NCBI GenBank assembly: GCA_003242955.1
Contig: QJPH01000321.1
Coordinates: 32,164 to 96,163, forward strand
Direction: 5' to 3'
Length of the DNA: 64,000 bases
From: Candidatus Methylumidiphilus alinenensis
GTDB taxonomy: Bacteria > Pseudomonadota > Gammaproteobacteria > Methylococcales > Methylococcaceae
The notes below the pieces were generated by a model. The model had not been told where the DNA came from and did no database searches. It saw only the letters and a program-made list of their open reading frames with translations. Made by a program: the position numbers and the translations under genes. Positions 38,916 to 48,692 of this stretch are shown here, piece by piece (the first letter of the stretch is position 1; each line of letters starts with the position of its first letter).

Positions 38916-41900
38916 TCCCTTGGGATCGACAAGCTTGACCGGGTTGCATCGCGCATAGGCATAGATGTTGGGTCCATCGATCATCCCCGCCGGATCGGCA
39001 GCGGTCCACCTCCCCAACCACCCAGCATAATACCTTGCCCCATGATAACCAAACCCGGTCTCTTCATCCCTTTCTTTTCCGGTATACCGATAACGCTTCA
39101 AACTAATTTCTGCATTGCTCCGTCCCGCCTGATATGCCGTCGTGCCATAGGGGTGATACTCCTCATACGAAATCAATTGCCCCGCAGCATCCAATTCCAA
39201 ACTGGCCGAGCCTAGATGATTGCCCAACTGGTAGCGGACAATCTGTTCCGGAACATCAGTGCGTGTTTCCACCAATGCTATCCTCTGCTTGTCATCCATC
39301 ACATGCAATGTTTCCCGCTCCAGCGCCACGGTCTTACCCAACCCGTCATACTCCCGATATACCTCAAACCCGCCGAGATAAATCCGTTCCTGCTGCCGCG
39401 TGCCGTTCTGCCGTTCGATGACTTTTCTGACCCGTTGGCCCGAACCGTCGTAAATGTAGAACGCGGTGCCGCCGCCGCCCAAGTCCGCCGACTGGAATTG
39501 GTCCTTGAAATCCCAAGCCATCCCCGCGATGTGCGGCATTGAGACCATGTTGCCGTGGGCATCGTAGGCATAGGCCTCGGTTGTACCGCCGACCGCCGTT
39601 TGGTTTAGCCGGTTGCTGAACTTGCCTGGCTCGATCTGGCTGGCTTCGGTATAGCTGTAGTCGCGCCCCCAAGCGCCGTTCTGGGCCTGATGGATCAGAT
39701 GCAAGAAATTCCCCACTGCATCGTAAACGTACTGTTCGGTGTAGTTCCGCACCGCCTTTGGGTCGAAGGGTTGTGCACCAAGCCCGGCGTAGGGGTAATC
39801 GCGATAGCTAGACCGGGGCAGACCGAGTTGTAGCGCCGACTGGCCGATGGACTCGCGCCCTTGTGACTCGGTCAGACGGTATATGGCATCGTAGGTGTAG
39901 AGGTTGACCGGGGGCACCGTCTGGTTGGCGTAGGTCATAACCGGCAAAGCATCGTCGGTAATGCCGGTGATATTTCCTATGGGGTCGTAGGTGTAATGCA
40001 AATCTTGCACAGTCCCGGTATTCAGGAAAATCTGCGCTGCCAACCCATTCTGGCCAGCCGTGCGTGTGGTTTTGAGGTGGACGAGCCGGAAGGTATCCGG
40101 GTCGTACTCATAGGTGGTGTTCGCGCCATTGGCATATTGGATGAGGGTGCGATGGCCCTTGGCGTTGTAGTCGATGTTGGTGACGAATGGCGTCGCGATG
40201 GCAGCGCCACGAAGATTGACATCGACCTTATCCAACAAATTAGCTTCATTGAAGGACGCACGATAGATACTCTTGTCCGGTGCCGTGACAATCACGGGGC
40301 GGTTAAATGCATCGAAGGAAATGGAGGTCAAGAAAATCTCGTAATCGAGCGCTGGGTTTTGTGACCAATCGGGTGCGTTCTTGTAGTCGCTCGCAAATTG
40401 ACGTGCGCTTTGTAGGGGGTTTCCCTTGAAGTCGTACAGATCGGTGGTGGCCGCGCCCGCGCCGTCGAAATGCCGGTAAACCTTGCCGCGCAGATTGGCC
40501 TGTGTCTGTTGCAATGGGGTAAGTCCTGTGTCGCTGCTGTCGCCATAGAGGGTCCGCGCAAATTGGATTTTTTGCGGGTACAATTTGGCGTTCGGTTCGG
40601 ACGGGTCCCCGCCTTGGACATAAGACCGGAGAGGCCGGTGCAGCGCGTCATACTCGTTGCTAAAGACATAGAGGCGGTTGTCCCAGGCGCGGATTGGCTT
40701 ACCCGTTGCGTCATTCAGCATCCAACGCTCGCCCGCCTCCATGCTGGCTTGGTGGAGCTTGGTTCCGAGCATGGTGTAATCGTAGCGCATGACCACTCGC
40801 CCGAGAGCATCGACGACTTCGCGTTGATTGCCCTCAATATCCAATAGGATACGGGTGCTGTATTTCTGGTCGTTGCCAATGCCATCCTTGCCATTGTCGG
40901 CTATGCTCAAGAATGTCCTGCCCAAGCTGTCCATATGTTCTACGGCGGGCGTGTCGGCATGTTTGGCGGCTTTGCCAGCCGCCGCTTGCTCCTCCGGTCC
41001 CAGTGCGCCCGTGCTCCGCTGTTGATACCAAGTCGGTAGATACTCCGCGTCGGGAAGGTGGATGAAGAATTCGCTGACATCGGGGTCGGTTTTCGGGTCG
41101 AATATCACGGTGTCGTTGACATCGTAACTAATCTGCCGCCAAGGGTCGAAGACCACTTTTTCGAAGGTATGATTGGGATGCAGCGTGGCGACGACGCGCT
41201 CGACCGGATCGTAGAACAAGGTGCTGCTGACACCCCATTGCTCGATCCCGAACTGCGGAGCGGGGGCAAAGAAAGGTTCATATTGCCGAACCGGCTTGCC
41301 CTTATTGTTGTAGACCTTCGCGCCCGTGGCCACCCAGCGTGGATTCTGTATTGGGGGGGAGGGATTACTAAGGTCTAGCGGGACGGGCTCGGCCTGAACC
41401 TTGGTTTGCACTTCGCGGCCAAATCCATCGGAATAGGCAAAATGCAATTGCACCGGGGTTTGCTGCCCCGGCGCGAGGGCGCTGACGTGTGTCTCGCGGG
41501 TGATGGAAGCCGCGCAAACTGGAACACGTTCAAGGTCATAAAGAACACGTGACGTGGCAGTGCCGAGAAAACCGACGGCAAGCATTCGCGGGTCAGTTGC
41601 GTCGAAGAAGTCCTTAATTTGCGCAGGTGTCAGGTCGGTCGTGAAACTGTCGAAGGAATCGCCTTCCAACGGTCCCGCCGCCTTTCCCATCATAGCCGTG
41701 CCGACCAGCATTCCCAAGGCATCAAAACGCGTTTCCATGCGATTGCCATTGGGATCAACGACCATTTTCGGCTGCAACACCCGGTAGTCAGATTCGGCAG
41801 TCGTTTGATTGCCGACGGCATCCAATGAGGACACCAGGTTCAAATTATATTTTATGTCATAACCAACGATAGTCGTGTTGCCGAACGGGTCTTGGAAACG

Positions 41901-44900
41901 ATGGGGGAGGAAAAAATGCGCCTGACCGAAGGCGAGTTCGTTCGCTGCCGAATCGCCGGGGGTCGGGGAATAAAAGACTTGACCGGATGGAATCCAAAAC
42001 CGGCCATTGCCGTCCAGATCGCGGTATTGCGCCTCGGGTCCAGCAAGCAGGGCTGTCAATTCGGCTGGCGAGGCTTTGGTTTGAAAGATATTGAACAGGC
42101 CCGAAGTCAGTGCCAGTTTGTAACTCTCGCCAGGGAGAGCCATGGGATCGAGTTGGTAAATGGCCAACAAGCCCGAGAGATCGTCCTTGCGATAAAGTGT
42201 GCGGAGTTGTTTGATTAAACGCTTGTTAGCCAACTGCGAGGATGGTTGCGCCTCATAGGGGATTTCGCTTGCAGCTTCCACGATGCCGTTTATGGTGGAA
42301 AAATCAAGCGGTTTCGCGCCTGTCAGCATTGGTGCGGTTAGCTCATAAGTCTTGACCTCGGCGGGCAGCGGTGTGCGATAGGCATAGTCTGAGAAGACGG
42401 CCTTGGTGTATTGGCTCTCGGTCAGGGCTGCTAGCGTTTTGCTTTGCTCGTCAAAAGCTGGCGAACGGCGCTGATAGCCGATGGCAACCGATTTCAGGAC
42501 ATTGCCATACTCATCGACAGCAAGGGTCAACGCATGGCTGATGCGGGGATCAGACGAATTACGCTCATAATGAAAGTCGATGGTTTCGCTAGTATGGCTG
42601 AAGAAAACGGCATGGCGGTTCGGCCCCTGTGGTTGTAGAAAATTCAGATTGTAACTTCGCTCGGAGACGCTATAGGGAATGGATGCCTTGGCCGTGCCGT
42701 CGTCGGCATAAATCTCTTGGCGCAGGATATTGCCTTTCAAGGCCCGTGCGGCCTCGCGCATTTCATCGCCAGTCAGGCCTGTTGGCAGAAGGGTGTCCAG
42801 CAGGAAGGCCGCCTGATCGTCACCGGCAAAAAACTCAAGATTGGCCGGATTTTTAAAATAAGCTTCAAGCTTGTTTTCTTCAAGGAATGCGCCATTGTGG
42901 AACCAAGTCTTCGTCACCATCGGCGGTAAGTCGAAATCGCCAGCCACCGACTCGGCATCCCGCAGTTCGACATAGGCAAAACCGCGGAATTCGCGTTCCG
43001 CCCCGTCGTAATAGCCGTGCCGGTAGCGATAGGTGCTGACGAGTTGAGTGTTGGAGACCAGATCGCGGTGTATGACCTGTTCAATCACATGAACCGGAAA
43101 CGGCAGCTTGGTTACCCAGGGACGCCCTTCCAGACGGTCTTGCAGATAGAATTTCGTCGAGGCGGCGTATTGAACCTCGATTTCGGAACCCATGTTGTTA
43201 GTTATGTGGACAAGCAAATGGGGCTTCTGCCCTCCCATCAGGTCAATGTAGCGCATGGGGCGCCGCACATCCACCGACAACGGGGAAGACCAAACGAGAC
43301 AGGCTGTGCCGTTGCCCAAGAGGTCGGCCACTGCGATGGAACTGAGGTTGTCTGTCGCCGGAAAACGGTCAAGCCGATGCGGAAGGCTCAAGAAATTGCC
43401 AGACTGGTTGAAGTAAAGGGAGATGCCCGTATGACCGACGTAGATGACATCCATATTTCCCGAGCCATCAATGTCGGCAAGATGAATACGCCGGGGATCG
43501 AACAAGTCTTGGCTCTCAAAAACTGGGGCATTGCCCATCGTCACTTTGGCGCCGAACCGTCCATAGCCCAAATTCGGCCAATAACAAACCTCACTGTAAC
43601 GAATGCGGACGATATCCGAGAGCCCACCACCCGCCATGTCAGCCAAGAAGATCGATTGAGTGGGATCGGCAAAAACGAGTGCGGGGCCTTTTTCCTCGTC
43701 CCAGCTTTTTGGCGAGCGAGAAGCGGGTGCGAAGCCTTCCTTCATCAGCGATCCGTACCAGGTAAAGACCGTGTCTTCCGATATTAGGATATCCGAGAAA
43801 CCGTCCCCGGTGACATCGACGAAACGAAGATTAGGGTCTTTGGTATTGATATTTGGGACATGCTTGAAAGGCGTAAACCCCTTCCAATCACCCGTTGGTT
43901 TATGCTCGTGGAAACCGGCCATTGGACCGTCGAACTGGACAAGTTCCAAATGGCCTTCACCAGCGAGATCGAGCAATTCTTGCCGTCCCGCATTCAACGC
44001 CGCTTGGGACGGCTTCTGTGCGACCAGCTCCACCGGGCCGAAGGTGCCATTGCCAAGATTGCGCTTGTAATACCAAGCATCGGCCTGTTCGGTCAGAACA
44101 CCCGTCAATCCCTCGCTGTCGAGGTCGACCCAGCGATAATTGGACCCATCAATGCCATAGGGTAAGTTTTTAATGCTATCGGCATCAATCTCATGCACCG
44201 TCTCATCCACTTGGACCCCGGTGTATTGGAATTCGAGCTTTGGCAGGGATTTCTTCAGATAGGTCTGGTCTGGCTGCTGCGTGTAACCCGATTGTGTCAC
44301 GGAAACGATGAACGAGGCGATGGAGCCTTCGTTATAGTCGAAGTCTGTGGATCGAACCAGATAATCAGCATTTCCATTGAACTCGTCAGGGAAATGGTGA
44401 AACATCAAGACCCGGCGGCAAAGGCGGTAAGTCCGGATGTCGAAGGTTGACCGATACAGCGAGTAAGGATCTTGCCGGACGGGCCAGGGTTTCGAGTTAC
44501 TGTGGGCGGGATCGTCACTGGCTGCGGGCTGTTCGGTATTGTGTTCGCCATAATCGAAGACCATCTCGAAAAGCCAATCAGTGCGGGCGGTTAGGTCTTC
44601 CCCCTGCACCCGGGGGGTACGGTTGCCGTACTTGATGTGTTTGATGTAGCGCTGGGGGAACTGTTTGCCAAGCAGTCGGTTGCGCTCCCAAGGCGCTGTC
44701 CTGTCAATATTCTGGCCATCCTCGGCTTTGTATTGATAGAGGATGGCATTGCCCTTGTCATCATAGCTTTCGCTGATCAGCCAGGTGAAGATGCGTGTGG
44801 GGTCGGTGGGGTCAGCTATCCGGGAATCCTCGCGTTTACCGTATAGGGTAGTGATATTGTCCTTGGAAATGGAGCGCCAGTGGCTGATGCCGGTGAGCTT

Positions 44901-45407
44901 GCCGGTCCAGCACTCAATACGGGCGAATAGGCCCTCGATTCTAGGCCGGTAGCTTTGAACAGTGTATCCCGGTTCAGCCGGTGGGGAATCGACAGGCGGC
45001 TGAGCTTCCCATTGACCATTTATGTTGACCAGAACGGGAACCAAGTCCTCGGCACCGGAGAGGATGAAAATATCGGATTCGCAGGCATCCCAGTAACGGG
45101 GCAAGCCTTTGTCGGTTCGGTGGGAAATCTTAGGTAAAGACAAATCCCAGCCAAATCCAAAGGGGCCGTTGCCGGAACCCGAGTCATAGGATAGGGATAT
45201 CTGAGGACCAAAGCCTGAACGGGCAGGACTGGACGGGATGGGTACAGTCATTGAGCTTGTGCCAGTGACCGGGTTGGCATCGAATTTTTCGCCGATTCCG
45301 CTGATGGCTCCACCACCCTTTGGAAGTGTGATGTTCGGAGCCGCAAACCTATCCTTTTGCCCCGCCTCGGTCTTGTTGCCTTTTCCGTCGCCTACGTTCT
45401 CTGACAT
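38067..45407 (-). CDS. Fused TcB-TcC toxin component (SpvB / RHS cocoon with toxin tail)
   Basis: A 2446-residue protein joining the TcB and TcC parts of an ABC toxin. The N-terminus is SpvB-like (SYDSGSGNGPFGFGW near residue 75). FG-GAP-like propeller segments follow (DxDGSGxxD patterns), then the TcB middle domains. YD/RHS repeats run from about 1480 and end in the RHS core signature RYYAGWLGRWTAADPAG and the terminal NPVKLVDPKG (D2161). In known Tc complexes this part is a hollow cocoon that holds the C-terminal toxin, which self-cleaves after the core and leaves through the TcA channel. TcB and TcC are usually separate genes; here there is one frame without break. ATG 45407 has a good GGAGG upstream. 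It is first of the three-gene toxin operon. Confidence 0.92.
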   Translation of the reverse strand: MSENVGDGKGNKTEAGQKDRFAAPNITLPKGGGAISGIGEKFDANPVTGTSSMTVPIPSSPARSGFGPQISLSYDSGSGNGPFGFGWDLSLPKISHRTDKGLPRYWDACESDIFILSGAEDLVPVLVNINGQWEAQPPVDSPPAEPGYTVQSYRPRIEGLFARIECWTGKLTGISHWRSISKDNITTLYGKREDSRIADPTDPTRIFTWLISESYDDKGNAILYQYKAEDGQNIDRTAPWERNRLLGKQFPQRYIKHIKYGNRTPRVQGEDLTARTDWLFEMVFDYGEHNTEQPAASDDPAHSNSKPWPVRQDPYSLYRSTFDIRTYRLCRRVLMFHHFPDEFNGNADYLVRSTDFDYNEGSIASFIVSVTQSGYTQQPDQTYLKKSLPKLEFQYTGVQVDETVHEIDADSIKNLPYGIDGSNYRWVDLDSEGLTGVLTEQADAWYYKRNLGNGTFGPVELVAQKPSQAALNAGRQELLDLAGEGHLELVQFDGPMAGFHEHKPTGDWKGFTPFKHVPNINTKDPNLRFVDVTGDGFSDILISEDTVFTWYGSLMKEGFAPASRSPKSWDEEKGPALVFADPTQSIFLADMAGGGLSDIVRIRYSEVCYWPNLGYGRFGAKVTMGNAPVFESQDLFDPRRIHLADIDGSGNMDVIYVGHTGISLYFNQSGNFLSLPHRLDRFPATDNLSSIAVADLLGNGTACLVWSSPLSVDVRRPMRYIDLMGGQKPHLLVHITNNMGSEIEVQYAASTKFYLQDRLEGRPWVTKLPFPVHVIEQVIHRDLVSNTQLVSTYRYRHGYYDGAEREFRGFAYVELRDAESVAGDFDLPPMVTKTWFHNGAFLEENKLEAYFKNPANLEFFAGDDQAAFLLDTLLPTGLTGDEMREAARALKGNILRQEIYADDGTAKASIPYSVSERSYNLNFLQPQGPNRHAVFFSHTSETIDFHYERNSSDPRISHALTLAVDEYGNVLKSVAIGYQRRSPAFDEQSKTLAALTESQYTKAVFSDYAYRTPLPAEVKTYELTAPMLTGAKPLDFSTINGIVEAASEIPYEAQPSSQLANKRLIKQLRTLYRKDDLSGLLAIYQLDPMALPGESYKLALTSGLFNIFQTKASPAELTALLAGPEAQYRDLDGNGRFWIPSGQVFYSPTPGDSAANELAFGQAHFFLPHRFQDPFGNTTIVGYDIKYNLNLVSSLDAVGNQTTAESDYRVLQPKMVVDPNGNRMETRFDALGMLVGTAMMGKAAGPLEGDSFDSFTTDLTPAQIKDFFDATDPRMLAVGFLGTATSRVLYDLERVPVCAASITRETHVSALAPGQQTPVQLHFAYSDGFGREVQTKVQAEPVPLDLSNPSPPIQNPRWVATGAKVYNNKGKPVRQYEPFFAPAPQFGIEQWGVSSTLFYDPVERVVATLHPNHTFEKVVFDPWRQISYDVNDTVIFDPKTDPDVSEFFIHLPDAEYLPTWYQQRSTGALGPEEQAAAGKAAKHADTPAVEHMDSLGRTFLSIADNGKDGIGNDQKYSTRILLDIEGNQREVVDALGRVVMRYDYTMLGTKLHQASMEAGERWMLNDATGKPIRAWDNRLYVFSNEYDALHRPLRSYVQGGDPSEPNAKLYPQKIQFARTLYGDSSDTGLTPLQQTQANLRGKVYRHFDGAGAATTDLYDFKGNPLQSARQFASDYKNAPDWSQNPALDYEIFLTSISFDAFNRPVIVTAPDKSIYRASFNEANLLDKVDVNLRGAAIATPFVTNIDYNAKGHRTLIQYANGANTTYEYDPDTFRLVHLKTTRTAGQNGLAAQIFLNTGTVQDLHYTYDPIGNITGITDDALPVMTYANQTVPPVNLYTYDAIYRLTESQGRESIGQSALQLGLPRSSYRDYPYAGLGAQPFDPKAVRNYTEQYVYDAVGNFLHLIHQAQNGAWGRDYSYTEASQIEPGKFSNRLNQTAVGGTTEAYAYDAHGNMVSMPHIAGMAWDFKDQFQSADLGGGGTAFYIYDGSGQRVRKVIERQNGTRQQERIYLGGFEVYREYDGLGKTVALERETLHVMDDKQRIALVETRTDVPEQIVRYQLGNHLGSASLELDAAGQLISYEEYHPYGTTAYQAGRSNAEISLKRYRYTGKERDEETGFGYHGARYYAGWLGRWTAADPAGMIDGPNIYAYARCNPVKLVDPKGTQSADLTDFDRKWLAEVAMPILRFSSFKSGDKEIPVELSKRILMVAQARAESTTQWQDDQGNFQEQKGYNIFNLQGGSGTAGSAKAHPWEYVKSSLDPATVNMKEKKDIPKAGKWDRFRMDVDKVTNKDKTVTETKVLKELKQLTVDVPLFKTKEDAIQAYIEKLKGTWQTAYKALTDEKGTKEQFFAGLKTFGTHGDYKDPKKLKALLDTMSKMLFTYAEERLTVLTKELADLHPETLPTRNLTEADERRDAKIYALKSEIQNFERIKAEAQKINSVQAKR

Positions 45408-45635
45408 GAAATCCTCCGATTGCTAAGTTATAGCCCGAATTATTCATAAAAAATGGCAAACCTTGCTCTTTTCAACTGCTGCCCTGCCTTCATCGCCGCC
45501 AATAACTCTAACACAGTTTTGTAGCTATTTTTAACAACGCGGCAAGGCTCAATCAAGGGCGCAATAGCGGCTCCGCCGCGTATTGCGCCGTAGGCTTCGG
45601 GCAGACCTAAATTCTGCCCATAGTGATACTACAAA
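45408..45635. other. Intergenic region with two strong hairpins
   Basis: Between the toxin operon start and the end of icd there is no gene. One stem of 14 bp with a one-base bulge lies at 45558-45571/45575-45589 (ggcgcaata... pairing with ...tattgcgcc). A second, gggcag...ctgccc, lies at 45599-45619, just past the icd stop on the minus strand. They may end icd transcription and so insulate the toxin operon, but neither is followed by a long T-run. Confidence 0.45.
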
Positions 45636-46883
45636 TCAAAGCTCGGCAATGATGCAATTCGCGAACTCGGAGCAGGAAACCTCGGTTGCCCCTTCCATCA
45701 GGCGGGCAAAATCGTAAGTAACGGTTTTCTTAGAGATAGCTTGTTCAAGACCAGACACAATCCTTGCCGCAGCCCCTTCCCAGCCTAAATATTCGAGCAT
45801 CATCACGGCGGAGAGTATCACGGACCCTGGGTTGACCTTGTCCAGATTGGCGTACTTTGGCGCCGTACCGTGAGTGGCCTCGAAAATGGCGTGACCGGTT
45901 AAGTAGTTGATGTTTCCGCCCGGTGCGATGCCTATGCCTCCGACCTGTGCGGCCAACGCATCAGAGAGATAATCGCCATTCAGGTTCAAAGTCGCGATCA
46001 CATCGAATTCTTCGGGCCGTGTCAGCACCTGCTGCAAGGTGATATCGGCAATTGAGTCCTTGAGCAGTATCTGCCCTAAAGGTGGCTTGCCGTTGCAATC
46101 GTCCCAACCGATAATCCGCCCAGCATATTCACTTCTGGCGAGTTCATAGCCCCAGTCACGGAAAGCGCCTTCGGTGAACTTCATGATATTCCCTTTGTGA
46201 ACCATAGTGACGCTGGGCCGCTTATGGCGGAGGGCGTAATCGAAGGCAGCCCGCAAGAGGCGTTGCGAGCCTTCCCGCGAAACCGGCTTGATGCCTATGC
46301 CACTGGTTGCCGGAAAGCGAATTTTCGAGACACCCATTTCCCGTTGCAGAAAGTCGATGACCTTCTTCGCCTCGGCTGATTCTGCAGCCCATTCAATCCC
46401 GGCGTAGATGTCTTCGGTATTTTCCCTAAAAATCACCATGTCCACTTTCTCGGGTTTTTTCACTGGTGAAGGTACGCCGTTAAAGTAGCGCACAGGGCGC
46501 AAGCAAACGTACAGGTCGAGCATCTGCCGGATTGCCACGTTTAGTGAACGGATGCCGCCACCCACGGGTGTGGTCAGCGGACCTTTGATGCCGACACAAT
46601 ATTCCTTGAATGCTTCAAGTGTCTCATCGGGAAGCCAACTGTCGAATAGGTTTTTTGCTTTTTCGCCCGCGTAAACCTCGGCCCAAGCAATCTTTTTTTT
46701 TCCTTCAAACTCTTTTTCCACTGCGGCATCGACTACTCGCACCGCTGCCCGCCAAATATCGGGTCCGGTGCCGTCACCCTCGATGAACGGAATGATTGGA
46801 TGGTCGGGTACATCCAGACTGCCTAGGGAACCCATGCGGATGGGCTCCCCCCCGGCGGGTACTACTGGCTTCGGTGATACCAT
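45636..46883 (-). CDS. icd: Isocitrate dehydrogenase, NADP-dependent
   Basis: A 415-residue TCA-cycle enzyme that converts isocitrate to 2-oxoglutarate and CO2 with NADP. The substrate loop [13 protein letters not shown] contains S113 at the position phosphorylated in the E. coli enzyme. NADP selectivity residues are also seen: APKYA with Lys-Tyr, KVNPG, and VTYDFARL with Tyr and Arg. The frame is open back to a TTG at 46901, but ATG 46883 has AGGAA a few bases upstream and gives the E. coli length, so I use it. The gene stands alone between the toxin operon and the ammonium transporter. Confidence 0.96.
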   Translation of the reverse strand: MVSPKPVVPAGGEPIRMGSLGSLDVPDHPIIPFIEGDGTGPDIWRAAVRVVDAAVEKEFEGKKKIAWAEVYAGEKAKNLFDSWLPDETLEAFKEYCVGIKGPLTTPVGGGIRSLNVAIRQMLDLYVCLRPVRYFNGVPSPVKKPEKVDMVIFRENTEDIYAGIEWAAESAEAKKVIDFLQREMGVSKIRFPATSGIGIKPVSREGSQRLLRAAFDYALRHKRPSVTMVHKGNIMKFTEGAFRDWGYELARSEYAGRIIGWDDCNGKPPLGQILLKDSIADITLQQVLTRPEEFDVIATLNLNGDYLSDALAAQVGGIGIAPGGNINYLTGHAIFEATHGTAPKYANLDKVNPGSVILSAVMMLEYLGWEGAAARIVSGLEQAISKKTVTYDFARLMEGATEVSCSEFANCIIAEL

Positions 46884-47247
46884 GTTATTTCCTATTGTCA
46901 ATAAGCTGGTTGATGGGGGAAACCTTGCCTAGCGCAAGAGCAAACTCCTGGCTACAACACTACACATTAAACTTCAAACTGTGCTGGGATGGAATAGAGT
47001 TGGAATCTCTCATCAGCAAATAAACCATCTATTATTAGTTCATTAGCCATCGGCAGTGAGGCCCCTTATGGCTAGACACTGAGCGCCTTGCATTGGTGCA
47101 TAGTTTTAAATAACGCACCATTATAAACATAAAACCAAGAACTTCGCTCTATCTAAGTGCAAGTAAATCAATATCTTGACTGATTATAACAATTTGGCCC
47201 AGTTTTTGTATTTAAACGGGGCTATTCTTAGTCTTCAGAGCACAGTT
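46884..47247. other. Intergenic region between divergent icd and amt
   Basis: About 360 bp without a convincing gene; it must contain the promoters of both divergent genes. Half-sites ttggtgc (about 47093-47099) and gcaccat (about 47116-47122) form a short inverted repeat with a long spacer. I could not place a firm promoter. Confidence 0.4.
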
Positions 47248-48444
47248 ATGGATCAAATAAATAAAAGCAACGACGTACTCTTCATTCTACTTGGCGCGAT
47301 TATGGTGCTGGCCATGCATGCTGGGTTTGCCTTTCTTGAATTGGGAACGGTTCGCAGGAAAAACCAGATCAACGCTTTAGTGAAAATCCTGACCGATTTT
47401 TGCATCTCCACGGTCACTTATTTCTTCATTGGCTACTACATTGCCTACGGTGTCCAGTTTTTTTCCGGGGCACAGACCTTGGCGCATGACAGTGGATACG
47501 AATTGGTCAAGTTTTTCTTTCTGCTGACTTTTGCCGCTGCGGTGCCTGCCATCGTTTCGGGAGGGATTGCCGAACGGGCAAAATTTAACCCGCAAAGTGC
47601 GGCAACTTTCGCTTTGGTGGGTTTTGTCTACCCCTTCTTTGAAGGCATTGCTTGGAATAAGAATTTGGGCTTCCAAGGCTGGCTGGAACAAGCCTATGGT
47701 GCCCCATTTCACGATTTCGCCGGTTCAGTGGTGGTGCATGCGGTAGGTGGTTGGATTGCGTTGGCGGCGGTGATTCTCTTGGGCGCACGCCGGGGGCGTT
47801 ATCATCAAGACGGAGGGATGTCCTCCCACCCGCCTTCCAGCATCCCATTTTTAGCGCTGGGGGCCTGGATATTGACTGTGGGCTGGTTTGGCTTCAACGT
47901 GATGTCGGCGCAAAAATTACACGATGTCAGTGGCTTGGTCGCGCTAAATTCGCTGATGGCCATGGCTGGCGGCACTTTGGCTGCCTTGATCGTGGGTCGC
48001 AACGACCCTGGCTTCGTCTATAACGGCCCTTTGGCCGGGCTAGTGGCTATCTGTGCAGGCTCTGATTTAATGCACCCTATTGGTGCGATGATCGTGGGGG
48101 CCGTTGCCGGTGTATTGTTTGTCTATTTGTTTATGCTGACCCAGAATCGTTGGAAAATTGACGATGTGCTTGGAGTATGGCCTTTGCACGGGCTTTGCGG
48201 TGCTTGGGGCGGAGTCGCAGCGGGAATATTTGGGCAACAAGCGTTGGGAGGAATGGGCGGCGTAAGCTTAGTCTCCCAGTTGATTGGGACCGGCTTGGGC
48301 GTGTTGATTGCGTTCAGCGGTGGTTTTCTTGTCTATGGCGGTCTGAAAATGGCCGTGGGCATTCGTCTGGAGCCGGAAGAAGAGTTCAACGGGGCGGATA
48401 TCACTATTCACAATATCACTACTGATGCCGAAGGTGGTTTTTGA
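47248..48444 (+). CDS. amt: Ammonium transporter (Amt/Mep/Rh family)
   Basis: A membrane channel of about 398 residues for ammonium/ammonia across the inner membrane. The N-terminal helix LLGAIMVLAMHAGFAFLELG, the VVHAVGG segment with the first pore His, and WPLHGLCGAWGG with the second pore His are all present, as are about eleven hydrophobic helices. There is no N-terminal signal sequence of the E. coli AmtB kind. The reading frame extends to a TTG at 47176, but the ATG at 47248 places the start directly before the first helix. No glnB-type PII gene is next to it. A hairpin follows the stop. Confidence 0.93.
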   Translation: MDQINKSNDVLFILLGAIMVLAMHAGFAFLELGTVRRKNQINALVKILTDFCISTVTYFFIGYYIAYGVQFFSGAQTLAHDSGYELVKFFFLLTFAAAVPAIVSGGIAERAKFNPQSAATFALVGFVYPFFEGIAWNKNLGFQGWLEQAYGAPFHDFAGSVVVHAVGGWIALAAVILLGARRGRYHQDGGMSSHPPSSIPFLALGAWILTVGWFGFNVMSAQKLHDVSGLVALNSLMAMAGGTLAALIVGRNDPGFVYNGPLAGLVAICAGSDLMHPIGAMIVGAVAGVLFVYLFMLTQNRWKIDDVLGVWPLHGLCGAWGGVAAGIFGQQALGGMGGVSLVSQLIGTGLGVLIAFSGGFLVYGGLKMAVGIRLEPEEEFNGADITIHNITTDAEGGF

Positions 48445-48453
48445 GTGGGTTTA

Positions 48454-48492
48454 GAGACCGGTTCGATGCCATAAACCGAATCGGTCTCGTTT
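48454..48492 (+). terminator. Likely terminator after amt
   Basis: A 12-bp stem with one mismatch, gagaccggttcg (48454-48465) against cgaatcggtctc (48477-48488), starts 10 bp after the amt stop and is followed by gtttcg. The tail is short, so the strength is uncertain. Confidence 0.6.
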
Positions 48493-48692
48493 CGCTAGGG
48501 GGATAATTGTCGCTAAACTGCGGGGGAACTTTTATTAACAATCCGCATCTGTTAAGCTGCAACAGTTGCATCTAGGCTTGCTATTGCCGACTCCCGGATT
48601 AGGAGCCATGGCGAAGTTGTGATGCCTGAAAACAGTTGCACCCAAAACACATCCATTACCCTAAACAAGATAAATATAACGAGGGAAGAGAA

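Noticed and set aside
46884..46901. TTG start of icd at 46901
   Set aside because: ATG 46883 has AGGAA at proper spacing and gives the E. coli length with Ser at residue 113.
47093..47122. NtrC operator before amt
   Set aside because: Half-sites ttggtgc and gcaccat exist, but the spacing is too long for an NtrC site and no sigma-54 promoter with 10-bp GG-GC spacing follows.
47176..47247. TTG start of the ammonium transporter at 47176
   Set aside because: The extra 24 residues are not typical of this group; ATG 47248 directly precedes the first helix.
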